This document shows, piece after piece, positions 1 through 11,011 of a DNA stretch of 64,000 nt. The notes under the pieces were generated by a model that did not search any database, was not told where the DNA came from, and saw only the letters and a list, made by a program, of their open reading frames with translations. Source of the stretch: Kwoniella bestiolae CBS 10118 (taxonomy: Eukaryota; Basidiomycota; Tremellomycetes; Tremellales; Cryptococcaceae); the NCBI RefSeq assembly GCF_000512585.2, contig NC_089242.1, forward strand, positions 2,418,001 to 2,482,000, given 5' to 3'. Made by a program: the position numbers and the translations under genes. Position 1 is the stretch's first letter, and every line of letters begins with the position of its first letter.

Positions 1-29
1 ATCACAACACCCCAACCCAACCCATCACA

Positions 30-1409
30 ATGTCAGTCCCACTCCCAACCACCAACACCTTCCCAGCGGGTATCCTCCCCTTCGAACAACGTAAATTCCC
101 AAAGACAATCTGTATGTTCGATGTGGATGGGACACTCTCTCTGGCAAGACAACAGGCTACGCCCGAGATGTTTGCTACGTTGAAGAAACTTAGGGAGTAT
201 ACTGCTGTCGCTTTCGTAGGTGGCAGTGATCTTTCGAAGATCTTGGAACAGGTTAGCAGTGAGTGTGTTGTGTTACTGATACTGTCCTCTGTCTTTATTA
301 CATTTGTCCTGTGGTTCGGATACTCTCATTTCCCCTCCTATCCTTCGACCTACCTTCCCTTCCTTGAACACTATCTCAGAACTTTAAGTCTTGTCATGAG
401 TTAGGCGCTGAACCACTACCACAGGCCTCTCCCTCTTCGACTACGGCTTCGCCGAAAACGGGCTGGTAGGGTACAAGCTCGGCCAACAACTCGCCTCTGC
501 AAGCTTCATCAAGCACGTGGGAGAGGAGGAGTACAAGAAGATGGTCAATTGGATCTTGAGATACCTCAGTGATGTTGATATCCCCATCAAGAGGTGAATT
601 TATGTATCTGACAGCTGATCGAACCTTATTGTCAACCCTTTGCGTTGAGACATGAGCTGATGCGATGCTTGGCACGTCGACAGAGGTACCTTCATCGAGT
701 TTAGGAATGGTATGATCAATGTTTCTCCCGTTGGAAGAAATGCTTCGTGAGTGTAATGTCTATCACAACGCCATCTTCATGCTTAGTCTAGTTCAATCTC
801 GAATCAAGACTGATATTGTTTCTATTTCGTTTTAGTATCCAAGAAAGAATCGATTTCGAGAAATTCGACAAGGTGAGTCATCAGCAAAATCAAGAACTCT
901 GGACGAGCTGACCATATAAACTGCTATCACAGGAACACGGCATCAGAGCAGAGATGGTCACCAGGATGGAACAAGACTTTGTACACCTCGGTTTGACTTT
1001 TGCTATTGGTGGTCAGATCAGTTTCGATATCTTCCCTCAAGGTGAGTTCGACTCTTTCTTTCGTATTATCCAGCGAAGCGTCGAAATGCAGGGTGTATAC
1101 ATCCCTAAGACGACTCATGCTGATAACTCGGCGTAGGATGGGACAAGACCTACTCTCTCAGACATATCGAACCGGAGGGATTCGATACCATCCATTTCTT
1201 CGGTGACAAGGTGGGTTGCAATTCAATCTTGACCTAATCGGGGGATCGTCTTGGATCCGACTAACCACTTCTCCTGATTCCGCTCGCAGACATTCAAGGG
1301 AGGAAACGACTACGAGATCTTCTCTGACCCTCGAGTCACGGGTCATACAGTGACTTCACCTGAGGATACGATGCGACAATTGGATGAGCTCTTCTTGACC
1401 GTTGCTTAG
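30..1409 (+). CDS. SEC53: Phosphomannomutase, complete multi-exon gene
   Basis: Converts mannose-6-phosphate to mannose-1-phosphate for GDP-mannose, which feeds N- and O-glycosylation, GPI anchors and capsule/cell wall; cytosolic enzyme. The first exon carries the HAD-family nucleophile motif FDVDGTL (Asp31 and Asp33). Later exons give the PMM signatures [53 protein letters not shown] and GGNDYEIF, in the family order. About six short introns, for example after IPIKR (GTGAATTT to GACAG) and after IFPQ. The protein ends LDELFLTVA. The start at 30 is the first ATG and gives a normal N-terminus for the family. The upstream promoter is mostly outside the window. Convergent with the next gene. Identification is firm; the exact donor near 250 is less certain because two GT sites lie close together. 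Confidence 0.95.
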
Positions 1410-2063
1410 GCTGGCCGTGATGAGTTCAGCTGAAGAAGTGAAATGGGAGAACAACATATATTGGGAACTGGACATTCTTGCTTGAACATATATACACTTA
1501 TGCCGAAAAACAGAAAACGAAGATATAACTGGGATGACGATGATCCAGTGTATATACATATATACATATGACTTCAGGTTAAATACAAAATATGCATTGC
1601 CTATATACCATTAGTCTCGTCACCAAACCAAGAGGAGACGACACCAAGATGAGCATGTGAATTATTGATCGTGCAGCCCACTTCATGCTGGTGATTCAGA
1701 CACCGACTTGACATATCGCACTTCAGCTCCGCTTTTATAATTATCTCGCCCATTCACAAACTAATTGCGGGATTGAGCAGAGGGAGAATATCGTATATTG
1801 GATATAGTATATTGTATATCATTCATCTATATACATTCATTCAATCATATTATATTCCATTCATATGTAAAAAGTCAAGTGTATAATATAAAAGGGAAAA
1901 GTAAAAATATGATTCGTTATATTAAATTAAAGATCATCTCCTCATCGTTTTGCCTTGTCTTCGGTGTCGCACATCTATCTATGAATTCCCTCTTTCTGAA
2001 TGGTTTGTAAAATCTGCTTCTTCTATCTAGTTCTGGTCTAAACACCACTACCCTCTCTGATTT
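1410..2063. other. Convergent intergenic region, AT-rich
   Basis: The 3' ends of SEC53 and PIS1 face each other here. Between about 1780 and 1915 the sequence is very AT-rich with short imperfect palindromes built on TATATAC/GTATAT. No coding exon or RNA gene is visible. It probably holds both 3' UTRs and poly(A) signals. Confidence 0.6.
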
Positions 2064-3541
2064 TTATCGTTGTTGTCCTTGGGCTTTCAACGCCGCTTCT
2101 CTTCTTGCAGTCTGTCTCTCAGCGAGATCAACACCGACAAGCTATGACGTGTCCACCACACATCAGCTCAGATCGCCGAAAGGTAGCATAATACGGTGGC
2201 AATGCGAATGGCAACTTACAATCTTCGAGGCTTTCCAGAACTGGACCACATTAATGATCTGTTTACCCGCGCAGATGGGGAACGTCAGAAGTCCGACAAC
2301 CTGAGGCCAAGTGAGGTTCTTCAAGTGATATACCAAGTATCCGAATAACTTGGGGTTCTGCTGGATCAAGGCGTAGTTCGTGTTTACTAGGAAAGTAGGG
2401 ATGGGGAATGAGGAGGTGATGGGTGTGAGCCAGAAGGCGTTGAGGTACAGGCAGACGAAGAATACTTCGTTGGCGAAGCAGAAGAAGAAGAGGGTTCGCT
2501 GGAAAGGTGTACAAAGAAGTGATTAGCTAGAGCTCCTACATAGATTTGCCTGCAAGGATGAATGAGGTACATGAGAGAAAAGTGCTTACAGAGTCGTTAT
2601 AGTAGTACCATAAGATACGGGAGACATCGGATGTAACGGTCTTGTGACTTGATGAACCGGTTACCAAGGAGCTGACAAATCCCATATATCAGCTAATACC
2701 ACCCGGCAAAGTTGATCAGGCAGCTAAGGATGACTCACGAGTACATATGGATGTAATGAGAAGAGAAATCCAGAGTGATCAAAAACATGAAAAGCAATGA
2801 CCAATTGGGATAAACGGATGTTAAGAAGGTTAACAGACAAGCCGTTGCGCATCTGTTCGAGCCATACATGGGTTAGCGTTTTTTCCATGAAAGCGGTGTA
2901 GACAAGGATACAAGGTCACGCGACAGCATGACTAACCTATCAGTGACCATATCCAGCACTGCACCGAATTTCGAAGTTTGTCCCAAAGCCCTAGCTGCCA
3001 TACCGTCAAAGGCATCCAACATGCAACTGACAAAGTACAGGGTGGTACACCATTTGGGATGGTATGGCATGAACACCAACGACGCGGCGGCAGTTATGAC
3101 TCGTACGTAGCCGATGAGGTTGGGTACGAAGAGGAAGACATTCTCGTCGATGCTGTGTTCATTTACAGGTTAGCGATAAGGAGATGAGCAACGATGATAT
3201 GGAGGGGCTTACGTAGTGGTCCTATCATTACACCGTTGGAATGTCCATGACTTCGGTTAGTATGCATACTTACTTGGAGCATGTTGCGATATTACTCACG
3301 CAAGGTCAACGGCACTATCATTGCAAAGCAAAACACTTATCAGCTACCTTGTACCTAACTGAACATTCCTTATCGCCAGACATCAAACTCACTATTTAGG
3401 ATCCCACACCTCCTCCCTCGTCCTACTTCTGCTCCCCTCCCTGGGTCTCTGCTTGATATCGCCACCGAGCGAGGGGGAGACAGCCGTAGAGATGGACTCG
3501 GGCACAGGTGTGGATTGGTGTGATCGTGTGGTGGGCGCCAT
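2064..3541 (-). CDS. PIS1: CDP-diacylglycerol--inositol 3-phosphatidyltransferase (PI synthase)
   Basis: Makes phosphatidylinositol from CDP-diacylglycerol and inositol in the ER membrane. The CDP-alcohol phosphatidyltransferase signature D-G-x2-A-R-x8-G-x3-D-x3-D is complete: DGMAARALG, then FGAVLDMVTD. The exon just before it reads ENVFLFVPNLIGYVRV, typical of this family. C-terminal exons give several hydrophobic segments (SFLFFCFANEVFFVCLYLNA; VVGLLTFPICAGKQIINVVQ), and the protein ends LVGVDLAERQTARREAALKAQ plus a short basic tail. The N-terminal exon (MAPTTRSHQSTPVPES) is hydrophilic. Between it and the ENVFLF exon there may be two tiny exons (3300-3314 and 3213-3221), or one long intron; both options keep the frame. 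Divergent from COG6. Confidence 0.93.
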
Positions 3542-4056
3542 GGTGATTAAGCTATATCAGAGTGATAGCGTAGATTGAATATTTGCTTGTGCTGGCAAGG
3601 TATCTGCAGGCGCTGGTGATAAATTGAAGTGAAGATTGAAGAGCAATTTACGATGCAGTAGAAGGGGTTTATATACCTTGTCGCTGACCTGTTTGTTGCT
3701 TGTACGAGGTAGTAGTATTTGCTGTGAATATAGTTGGGAATAAGATGTCAAGTTTGGGTTGTGCTTGTGGGTTACGTGGTTCCGTCGTGTGTGGTGTGGT
3801 GGCCCCCCGTCGGCTTCTATCAATTATCCATTTAATAGTTCATCCCCAAAATGGGTACCACTTATAAGTTATTACTCGGTCTTCCCCGCATTCGCTTCAC
3901 CTCGGTCGTGTAAGCCAGTCACGTCGAGACGATGCATGATAGCTTCGAGGTATGTATTGTTGACGATGACAAGACTTGCCGGACTGATTATACTCTCTCT
4001 ACACGAACACAAAGGCACAATTATACTCCATAATCAAACAAGAGGAGACCCAAATC
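3542..4056. promoter_or_regulatory. Shared divergent promoter region of PIS1 and COG6
   Basis: 515 bases between two start codons on opposite strands. It must carry both promoters and 5' UTRs. I see no clear TATA box or other nameable element. Confidence 0.6.
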
Positions 4057-7000
4057 ATGTCATCCCTCTCCTCCCCTCCTCTCGCAGGATCACCCTCCCG
4101 TTCACTCTCCCTCTCCCTCTCAGCGCCCACTACAATCCCATCAAGTCGGACCAACCCCATCTCCCTCCGTATCTACAAGACAATCGGTACATCATTCGAC
4201 GACCCCTCTTCAAGAGAAGCATTGGAGCTAGCTTCCTCATTTTATTCCACCGCCGAGAAGGGCAAAGGTAAAGCAGATTTATCAGAGCAAGATGAGGATT
4301 TAGAGGGATTACCTAAACGTAGGACATTGAGGGGACAGAGTGCATCAACAGCTAGGAAATGGTTGAAGAGGGATGTGGAAAGTACACTCGCCGGTGGGAG
4401 TCAGAAGTTTCTGGAGGCTTTCGCGGAGGTCGATCAGGTGGGTAATGCCACACACTCCTTCTGTATCTCGATTCAGAGAGACCATACTGACCTAAGTTTT
4501 GTGGCGATAGAAACTCGGAGTACTGCGAGAACACATGAAAGAGATGCAGGTGAGATGCGATCAAGTTCAATCCGAGCTGGATCAAGCGAATAGCGGCACA
4601 AAGTACTTGCTAGAACGAGCAGATGGATTACGTTCTCAGAGGTGAGTGATATGTCCCTCTGCTCATATCCACTTAAATATGCTAATTAATTCGTACAACG
4701 TCGTATGCAGAGCGTCAGCACAACTTCGGTCCTCCCTCATTAATCTATTTCTGTCCAAATTCACCTTATCAGAAACCGAATTAGCAGCTCTCGGATCAAG
4801 GGAAGTCGCCGTTGGACAATCTTTATTCGATGCGCTAGACAGAGTCGAGAAGATACGGAAGGATTGTGAAGTCCTGTTGGGTGGTGAAGAAGGGAAGATG
4901 CAAGCTGGGTGGGTTGATTCGTGTCATCTTCTGATATACGTTGTATGGGGCTGATTTTGTGGATAGTCTGGACATAATGAGAGCTACTTCAGATCAGATG
5001 GAATCAGGTTATAAGAAGATACATCGATGGTGTCAATTCGAGTTCCGGCAGTTCACCAGAGAAACCCAGCTGGAAGTTTCACCTGTTATGAGGGAAGGTA
5101 TTAGGAGGTTGAGGGATAGACCAGTGTTACTAAAGTGAGTTTCATATCCTCGCGTTGTACCCTCTCGCGTATCCTTGAACAAGGTATCCCAAAATGCCAT
5201 TCAGATGCCTCAAGAAGGACACAATCTGATCATCACTTGAACCCGCAGAGATGCCCTTCAAGGTCTTACGTCCACTCGATCCTCCTCAATCCTCCAATCA
5301 TTCCTTGATGCCCTCACCCGAGGAGGTCCCAACGGCCTGCCTAGACCTATCGAACTACACGCACATGACCCCACACGATACGTCGGAGACATGTTAGCGT
5401 GGGTACATCAAGCCACAGCGAGCGAGCATGAATTCTTAGATGGGTTGTTCGGTGTGAGGGAAAAGAGGAGGATGGTAGGAGCTGAGAGGGATATGATCAA
5501 TCCTGGAGAAGAGGAGGAAATGATGGTTGCGCAGGCTATGGATAAGCACCTCGAGGGGTTGGGTAGACCATTAAAGGTAATTATAAAAATCTCTTTGTCC
5601 TATCATTAGTCTGTTATGTCCAATGAAACTGATGTTATGTTATGTGTCCTTCTCAGCTTCGGATACAACAAACTATCAAATCTCAAGAAGGTATAATAAT
5701 GGCTTATAAGATTGCCAACTTACTGCAATTTTATTTGATCACGATGAAGAAGACCATCGGGGAAGAAGCCTTACTGTGCAAGACACTACAGGAGTAAGTG
5801 TGCACGTATACACAACTGTATACATGAACGGATGGTGGACTGACCTATCCCCTCGCAACGCAGGATCCACGATCAAGCTTATATAGCGTTCTTCGAGAAC
5901 CTGGATGCCCAAGGGAGAAGTCTATTGCGATTCTTACACGTGAGTGATATGTCTCTCTATGCTCTGCAAAGACAGTAACTGACTCTGTTATCTTCCGCAA
6001 TGCCACAGCCGCCCGATGCCACTCTATCTCCTCCACTTGCACTGCGAGATTTCTGCCTGATCTTACGAGAATTACTTGCAGTCTATTCGACTTCTCTGGT
6101 AGATCCTTCCGAAAGGGAATCAGACTCTGATTTAGCGAAATTGCTTGATAAGTCCATTGATCCCTGTGTGGAGATGTGTGAGCGGATGGCGGAGATGAGG
6201 AGGTCGACCGTTGGTGGTGGTTCTGCTGGAGGAGATTGGGAGAAGGATCTGTTCATGGTCAATTGTTTGGGGTATCTGCAGGTGAGTCATTCCGACCGCA
6301 TTGACAGAAAGGTCACCAAGCTCATATTTCCTGCATAGCATACTCTCGAGGTATATGATTTCACTTCTAGACTTGTGGCTATGCTTGAAGAGAACATCAG
6401 AGGTCATGTGGAGAGTATGACTTTTGAGCATGTGAGTCGCACTGTGTTTCGCATTCCCAATATCACAACCATTCATGCTGATCGATATCGTGGTTCATAG
6501 CATGGTAAATTACTGGAACAATGTGGTCTATCACCAATCATGAGGGCCATACGCACCCGACCAGCAGATGTAAGTTCAACCAATCCGTATTTATCTCTCA
6601 ACAAATAGTCCCGGAACTGACAAATTTCCGTCTGCAGACCCCACTATCTCGTCTACCTACCACATCCCCCAAATCGCTCACCGCAGCACTATCAACCTTC
6701 TCCACCTGGCTAACTACCATCGACCCCTCCAACTCTCCTCGTCTGGCCTTACTCAGCTCAGCTCGACTGGCAGAGATCATCCATCGTAAAGCCCTGAGAA
6801 AGATTAATGAGGCGTATGGAGAAGTCACCGAGAGGGTATTGGACCCCAAGGAGGCATATGAGTTTGGTGAGACGATGTTGAGGAGGGGTAGGGAGGAGGT
6901 TGCGATCGCCTTGGGTGTTGGGGAGGAGGATGAGTGGGATGATGAGGAGGGGACCATGAGGTTGGATGATCAGCAGGATACGATTGAGGGGGGAAATGTA

Positions 7001-7189
7001 CATGATGACTCGGTTGTGGATAAGGTAGAGGCACAGAGGGGAGGGAATCAGGAAGATGGAGATGGAGGGATAGAGATAGATGAGAATCCAAGTGCGAGTG
7101 TGATGAGGAGGGATAGTGGGGTTGGCTTGGGATTGAATTTGGATGGGAATGGGGATGGTAGTAGGACTCAAAATAATTCGAATGAGTGA
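4057..7189 (+). CDS. COG6: Conserved oligomeric Golgi complex subunit 6
   Basis: Subunit of the COG tethering complex, which supports retrograde vesicle traffic within the Golgi. The first exon reads NPISLRIYKTIGTSF, ARKWLKRDVESTLAGGSQKF and FLEAFAEVDQ, matching the COG6 N-terminal region. The next exon gives LREHMKEMQVRCDQVQSEL and KYLLERADGLRSQ, a coiled-coil segment. Later exons continue the helical family body (SDQMESGYKKIHRWCQFEFR; LQGLTSTRSSILQSFLDALT) and end with SPKSLTAALSTFSTWL and ARLAEIIHRKALRKINEAYG. At least eight introns. After the conserved domain there is an acidic, Gly/Asn/Asp-rich tail of about 90 residues (from about 6915) that looks disordered and is not part of the family core. 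Start chosen as the first ATG of the open exon (MSSLSSPPLAGS). Confidence 0.93.
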
Positions 7190-7588
7190 GTTGGATGATG
7201 TGTTTGATGAGGTGAACCATGTGCACAAATGCATCTCTTGCTATCTATCTCGGATTCTCAGTTCTGACCTACTTCAGGCTCTCTGTCAATGTATGCCTAT
7301 AAGTTACGGATCGAAACAGATGAACAGATATTGATCTCCGCCAGAATGAAATCTCATTAGAGATCGTTATAATGAGTTTGTGATGATTTTTCTAAGAATC
7401 CATAGGTCACCCCATACCTACTAAGCATGCACAAAAATCACAGGATGCATGTATCAGTCTTTTGGAATGCATATCCAGTGATTTGCAGCCCAGAGAGTAG
7501 CATGCTATGGGACTTAAATGACATCGGTATCTTGATGAAATCCTGATTGAAGTCCGGATATTTGTAATGATTTCATTCTCGCGAGATT
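7190..7588. other. Convergent intergenic region
   Basis: 3' ends of COG6 and the first accessory gene converge. No coding exon, repeat or RNA gene seen. Confidence 0.5.
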
Positions 7589-8554
7589 TTATACTGGCGG
7601 CGAGCACAGAACAGACATCGCACACTCACTTCCCTCATCCCATCCCACCGACTGTAGTGTAGCATTGTCTCTTAGCATTGTACAGCTGTCGCTCCACGAT
7701 CTTGATGATGGCTTGTCTCCCTTCCATATGCTTATATCTGATACGAAAGTGCAAGGATCTTCCGATAACAGCGTCTGGTTGACCTCGCATTTGCTTTCCC
7801 CCAATTTCCACGAAGCTGTAAGATGGTCCACCGTAATTGACGCATTCGACGGAATCACATCGCAGACTTCACCGGCGATATCGAGATGTTTGATAAATTC
7901 GGGATCTGATAATACATCTCCTCCCTGGGTGTTAAGATCATTGATCGATCTTGCATTCAGTCTGAGGATGGAGCGATGGCGAACCAGATTGGAGTTAGTC
8001 GTATGGAGTAATCCCAAATTACATGCCCAATCACCTTGATCTCTTGCTCCGGACGTGATGGGCTCATCGAGGAGATACTGCTTGATCCCTGTCACAGCCC
8101 TGCATCGCTTCGACGCGCTTTTCAAAGATCGATATGGGTCATCAGATGGCCGGGTGGTGATTCTACCTTGCCAAATATTATTAATCCCATCCTCATCTTC
8201 CCCTGCTCCTTCTTCATATCGAAGTTTAACGACAAAGCCACGATCTTTCATCTCAAATGCACCGCTCGTCGGTCCTCGTACCTTCCCGATGATCTCCTGG
8301 CATGTTAACAGAATGGGCACCGAGGGACCTAATTCGTCGCATTCCTCGGACGTGAAGGAGGGGAAAATCGGTGTCATGCTCACTCTCTGTCGGTGGTCGA
8401 GCGCGAATATATCCTGGTCGGGTGATTCGACATTTTCTGGAATGCCTGTACTGTCGGGTGTACTCTGAAGTGTTTTGTTGAGGTATTGCTGGAATTGAGA
8501 TTGATTCCGGGTCGAGATCTCATGCTGGGATGTGGACGGGGCTTGATCATTCAT
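7589..8554 (-). CDS. Accessory paralog family, type I member (gene A), unknown function
   Basis: Single uninterrupted ORF of 321 residues from ATG (MNDQAPSTSQ), in a genome where neighbouring genes have many introns. No known domain recognised, no signal peptide and no membrane segment. It shares ordered motifs with the minus-strand gene at 11012-11956: a helix with CQEIIG (CQKIIG there), a DRGFVVKLR strand (DGYFGITMR there), a Trp-containing strand (NNIWQGRI), and a C-terminal block RSINDLNTQGGDVLSDPEF followed by IKHLDIAGEVCDVIP and a late Trp (TASW). The same C-terminal block is visible in the plus-strand genes (PINDYSIENFDVL, LLEIADDLAVALP). It is head-to-head with gene B, 606 bases between start codons. 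The paralog relation is inference from motif order; function unknown. Confidence 0.72.
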   Translation of the reverse strand: MNDQAPSTSQHEISTRNQSQFQQYLNKTLQSTPDSTGIPENVESPDQDIFALDHRQRVSMTPIFPSFTSEECDELGPSVPILLTCQEIIGKVRGPTSGAFEMKDRGFVVKLRYEEGAGEDEDGINNIWQGRITTRPSDDPYRSLKSASKRCRAVTGIKQYLLDEPITSGARDQGDWACNLGLLHTTNSNLVRHRSILRLNARSINDLNTQGGDVLSDPEFIKHLDIAGEVCDVIPSNASITVDHLTASWKLGESKCEVNQTLLSEDPCTFVSDISIWKGDKPSSRSWSDSCTMLRDNATLQSVGWDEGSECAMSVLCSPPV

Positions 8555-9160
8555 TCTGGGGTGAGTGGGATAAGTATCCGGTCGTAAAAAGGCTCAGTGT
8601 TGTGCAGTACCAAGGTTATTCAATTGTCAGCGTGAAGAGGTCTGACTGGGAAGAAAGTACTATCAAGTGAAGTCACAAGGATCTTTTGCCACTTCTCAGC
8701 AGACTCGCCTTCAACTCGTGAGTCAGTGAGGTCCAGACTCATCAATCTCGTCCTTTGTTTTCTCGCTCCATTCATCAATCTGTCGAAGCCCTCAGCAAGA
8801 AAGAGGAAGTGATGTTCGACCTCGCTAACGCGGGGGTCTCGATACTGACTCTGACCTAATGTGTACAGTACGTCATCGACTTCCTTTGTACTGTATGATG
8901 CCTCTCTGAGCTTTACATTGGCCTAGAAGGTTTCCAAGTGTAATCCTTTATATTTCACGAGGGCTCAGGCGAAAAGAGGATCTGGACATTTCAAATACTA
9001 GGATTGCTGCGCTGTGAGTGCTTCCTTAACGAGAGGCCAGGGCTTTCAAGACAGTCCCAGTCAAATTACAAATGTATAAAAGCCGTGCCATTAACATACT
9101 TTCTTTCGCATCGTCTGACCGCAATTGTCATACAGAGCAGCTCCCTTCTCGACAAACAAT
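8555..9160. promoter_or_regulatory. Divergent promoter region between accessory genes A and B
   Basis: 606 bases separating two opposite start codons. A TATAAAAG element at 9075-9082 lies 79 bases before the gene B start. I see no equally clear TATA box near gene A. Its length resembles the 683-base spacer of the second pair (C/D). Confidence 0.55.
9075..9082 (+). promoter_or_regulatory. Candidate TATA box of accessory gene B
   Basis: TATAAAAG, 79 bases upstream of the ATG at 9161. Position and sequence fit a core promoter; no experimental support. Confidence 0.5.
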
Positions 9161-10348
9161 ATGGCCCCACCCGAGAAATCCAGATCTCGCAGATCACATC
9201 GATTTGATCCCCTCTCTCACTCGGAGGGCAGTAGCGAATGCTCAGGCCACGTTGCCCCTAAACGGAGAGATATCCAATCATGGTTTGACAAGCGAGGTGT
9301 AGAGGTCAATCCCATCTCGACCATATTCAAAATCACCAGTGCGGCTTATGATCCCTCCAAAAAGAGGTTCGCATTTACCTTCAGAGACTTAGAGCATAAT
9401 TACGTGACTGGTAATCTGAAGGAGAGCGAGAGCAAGCGTTTGAAGGAATTCAGCGATCAAGCTGCTTGGAAAGAGCATTGGAAAAACTTGGAAGAAACGC
9501 TCAAACCTGCCTACCGGATCTTGAACAGTATGCCTAAAACGGGTGATGCATGGGATGGATTCGTATTTCAATGTGGTACCAACACTGTAGAAGGATTCAG
9601 AGGTGGTCATCCTTTGGCCTCTCAAAGTGACCAGGTCAGGAAAGAATGGTCAGTAATCATTGGAAAGACCGATCCTGCTTCTCAGGTTGATCCGGCCGGC
9701 GAAGTGATCGATAGATCGGGGGAAAACCTAGACGCTCTCCAGGAGGTACCTTCAAGAACCATTTTCGCGGACACATTCAGAAATATTGTTGAAGCCAATG
9801 TGAAGGGAAAAGACTCGCAGGCTCAGGCCGCTGATCCTGCGGCAGAAGAGGATGATGCCCCTTGCTCAATTGAAATATTCTTGAATGATCTGACTTATAA
9901 TTTGATCGAAGAGAACGACGCTGGGGGTGGGCGACAAAAGATAGATGAGCAGATCACGGGGTGGTCTAAGCTGGGGAAGGAAGAGACCCTTGGATGGGAT
10001 CAACACAGATATACCTTCAATCAACGGAGCTCCAAGCCTACAGCTGAATTTACGGAAGCGCCAACAGTGGACGAACACTCGTTGAGTGATTATGACGACC
10101 GCTGGGGTTTTAGTCATCTCTTCGACAAGAAAGTTTGGCCGCTCCTTGAAATAGGTACAAAGATCTCGCGGGCTCTGCCGATAGCTCAGAGCTATATCTG
10201 GACAGATCTCTCGGCTTGGGTCACACCCATGAACAGTCATGGTCGGGTCATGGTGAGGCAACGGAAGGGTGGGGAAGGTGATGATGAGAGAATTTCGGAA
10301 CATTATGAGTACAGATCGTATCCTGGCGGGGATCATTTAACACCGTAA
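9161..10348 (+). CDS. Accessory paralog family, type II member (gene B), unknown function
   Basis: Intronless ORF of 395 residues from the ATG at 9161 (MAPPEKSRSRRSHRF). The open frame extends further upstream but without ATG. The N-terminus is basic (KSRSRRSHR), which could be a nuclear signal. Ordered motifs shared with gene D: ITSAAYDPSKKRF (HGAYDPATKQY in D), LNSMPKTGDAWDGFVF (LGHMPEKGHSTDGMSF), FRGG (FRGD), EWSVIIG (NWSVIVS), IDEQITGW (IDQTITGW), WDQHRYTFNQR (WDRERYAINHR), SLSDYD (SIENFD), LLEIGTKISRALP (LLEIADDLAVALP), and RVMVRQRKG (RIMVDQRPG). No known domain recognised. Head-to-head with gene A and convergent with gene C. Predicted soluble. The function is not known to me. Confidence 0.78.
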   Translation: MAPPEKSRSRRSHRFDPLSHSEGSSECSGHVAPKRRDIQSWFDKRGVEVNPISTIFKITSAAYDPSKKRFAFTFRDLEHNYVTGNLKESESKRLKEFSDQAAWKEHWKNLEETLKPAYRILNSMPKTGDAWDGFVFQCGTNTVEGFRGGHPLASQSDQVRKEWSVIIGKTDPASQVDPAGEVIDRSGENLDALQEVPSRTIFADTFRNIVEANVKGKDSQAQAADPAAEEDDAPCSIEIFLNDLTYNLIEENDAGGGRQKIDEQITGWSKLGKEETLGWDQHRYTFNQRSSKPTAEFTEAPTVDEHSLSDYDDRWGFSHLFDKKVWPLLEIGTKISRALPIAQSYIWTDLSAWVTPMNSHGRVMVRQRKGGEGDDERISEHYEYRSYPGGDHLTP

Positions 10349-11011
10349 TCATTAATGCCTCACCTTCTTTCAATTCGATCATGTGAAGTATTCCGGGTCT
10401 GCATTTTTACTCCATATGAGCTCCCTTACCTGCAGCTCATCTATGGATTCAGGTGCAAATGACTCTCAATCCCAGCCACGGAGCGATAATTGCTAAGTTA
10501 GTTTCGCACGGCGCAGTTGCAAGAAGGGCTATTTGGTTCAACAGCGATGGGCTTCTCAGCAGAATGTGAATTAAGTCTTGATGTTTGGTAAAACGCAACT
10601 TCAGTCAACTTGTAAACGGGATGTCGACAAACTAAATATTCTATGAATCCCCCCGTACCAAGATCGCTACAATATAATAGGGATGTGCACTTTTTCACAT
10701 GAACGTCACCCAGTTCGCCCACACTTTTCTGCTATGCTTGGATATCACTGATACATCACATCCTAGGAGTCCTCACATTCCTGAGGATATGGTGCCCGCA
10801 TAGTGATAAGCGCCAACTCAGTTATTTCACCCTCACAGGCATTTGCATTATAAGCGGGGTGTGTGTGACTGCAGACCTTGATATATGCAGACAAAGTGTG
10901 ATCATCAATCATCATCATCGTCAGAAGGTACATACAGGTAACCGAATCCTCCATACGCCTCTCAAACCCATCAACAGCTCCAACACACCCAACCGACCCA
11001 TTGGATGATGT
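10349..11011. other. Convergent intergenic region between accessory genes B and C
   Basis: 663 bases between two converging stop codons. No exon with splice support and no repeat recognised. It separates the two divergent gene pairs and is where a duplication boundary would be expected. Confidence 0.45.

Noticed and set aside
1780..1915. AT-rich palindromic region as an origin or mobile element end
   Set aside because: Only short imperfect palindromes; no target-site duplication or coding content, fits 3' UTR sequence.
6758..7234. 158-residue minus-strand open frame rich in Ile/Pro/His
   Set aside because: Antisense shadow of the acidic COG6 tail.
9125..9160. N-terminal extension of accessory gene B
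   Set aside because: The extended frame begins with TTG, not ATG; the first ATG is at 9161, well placed after a TATA box.
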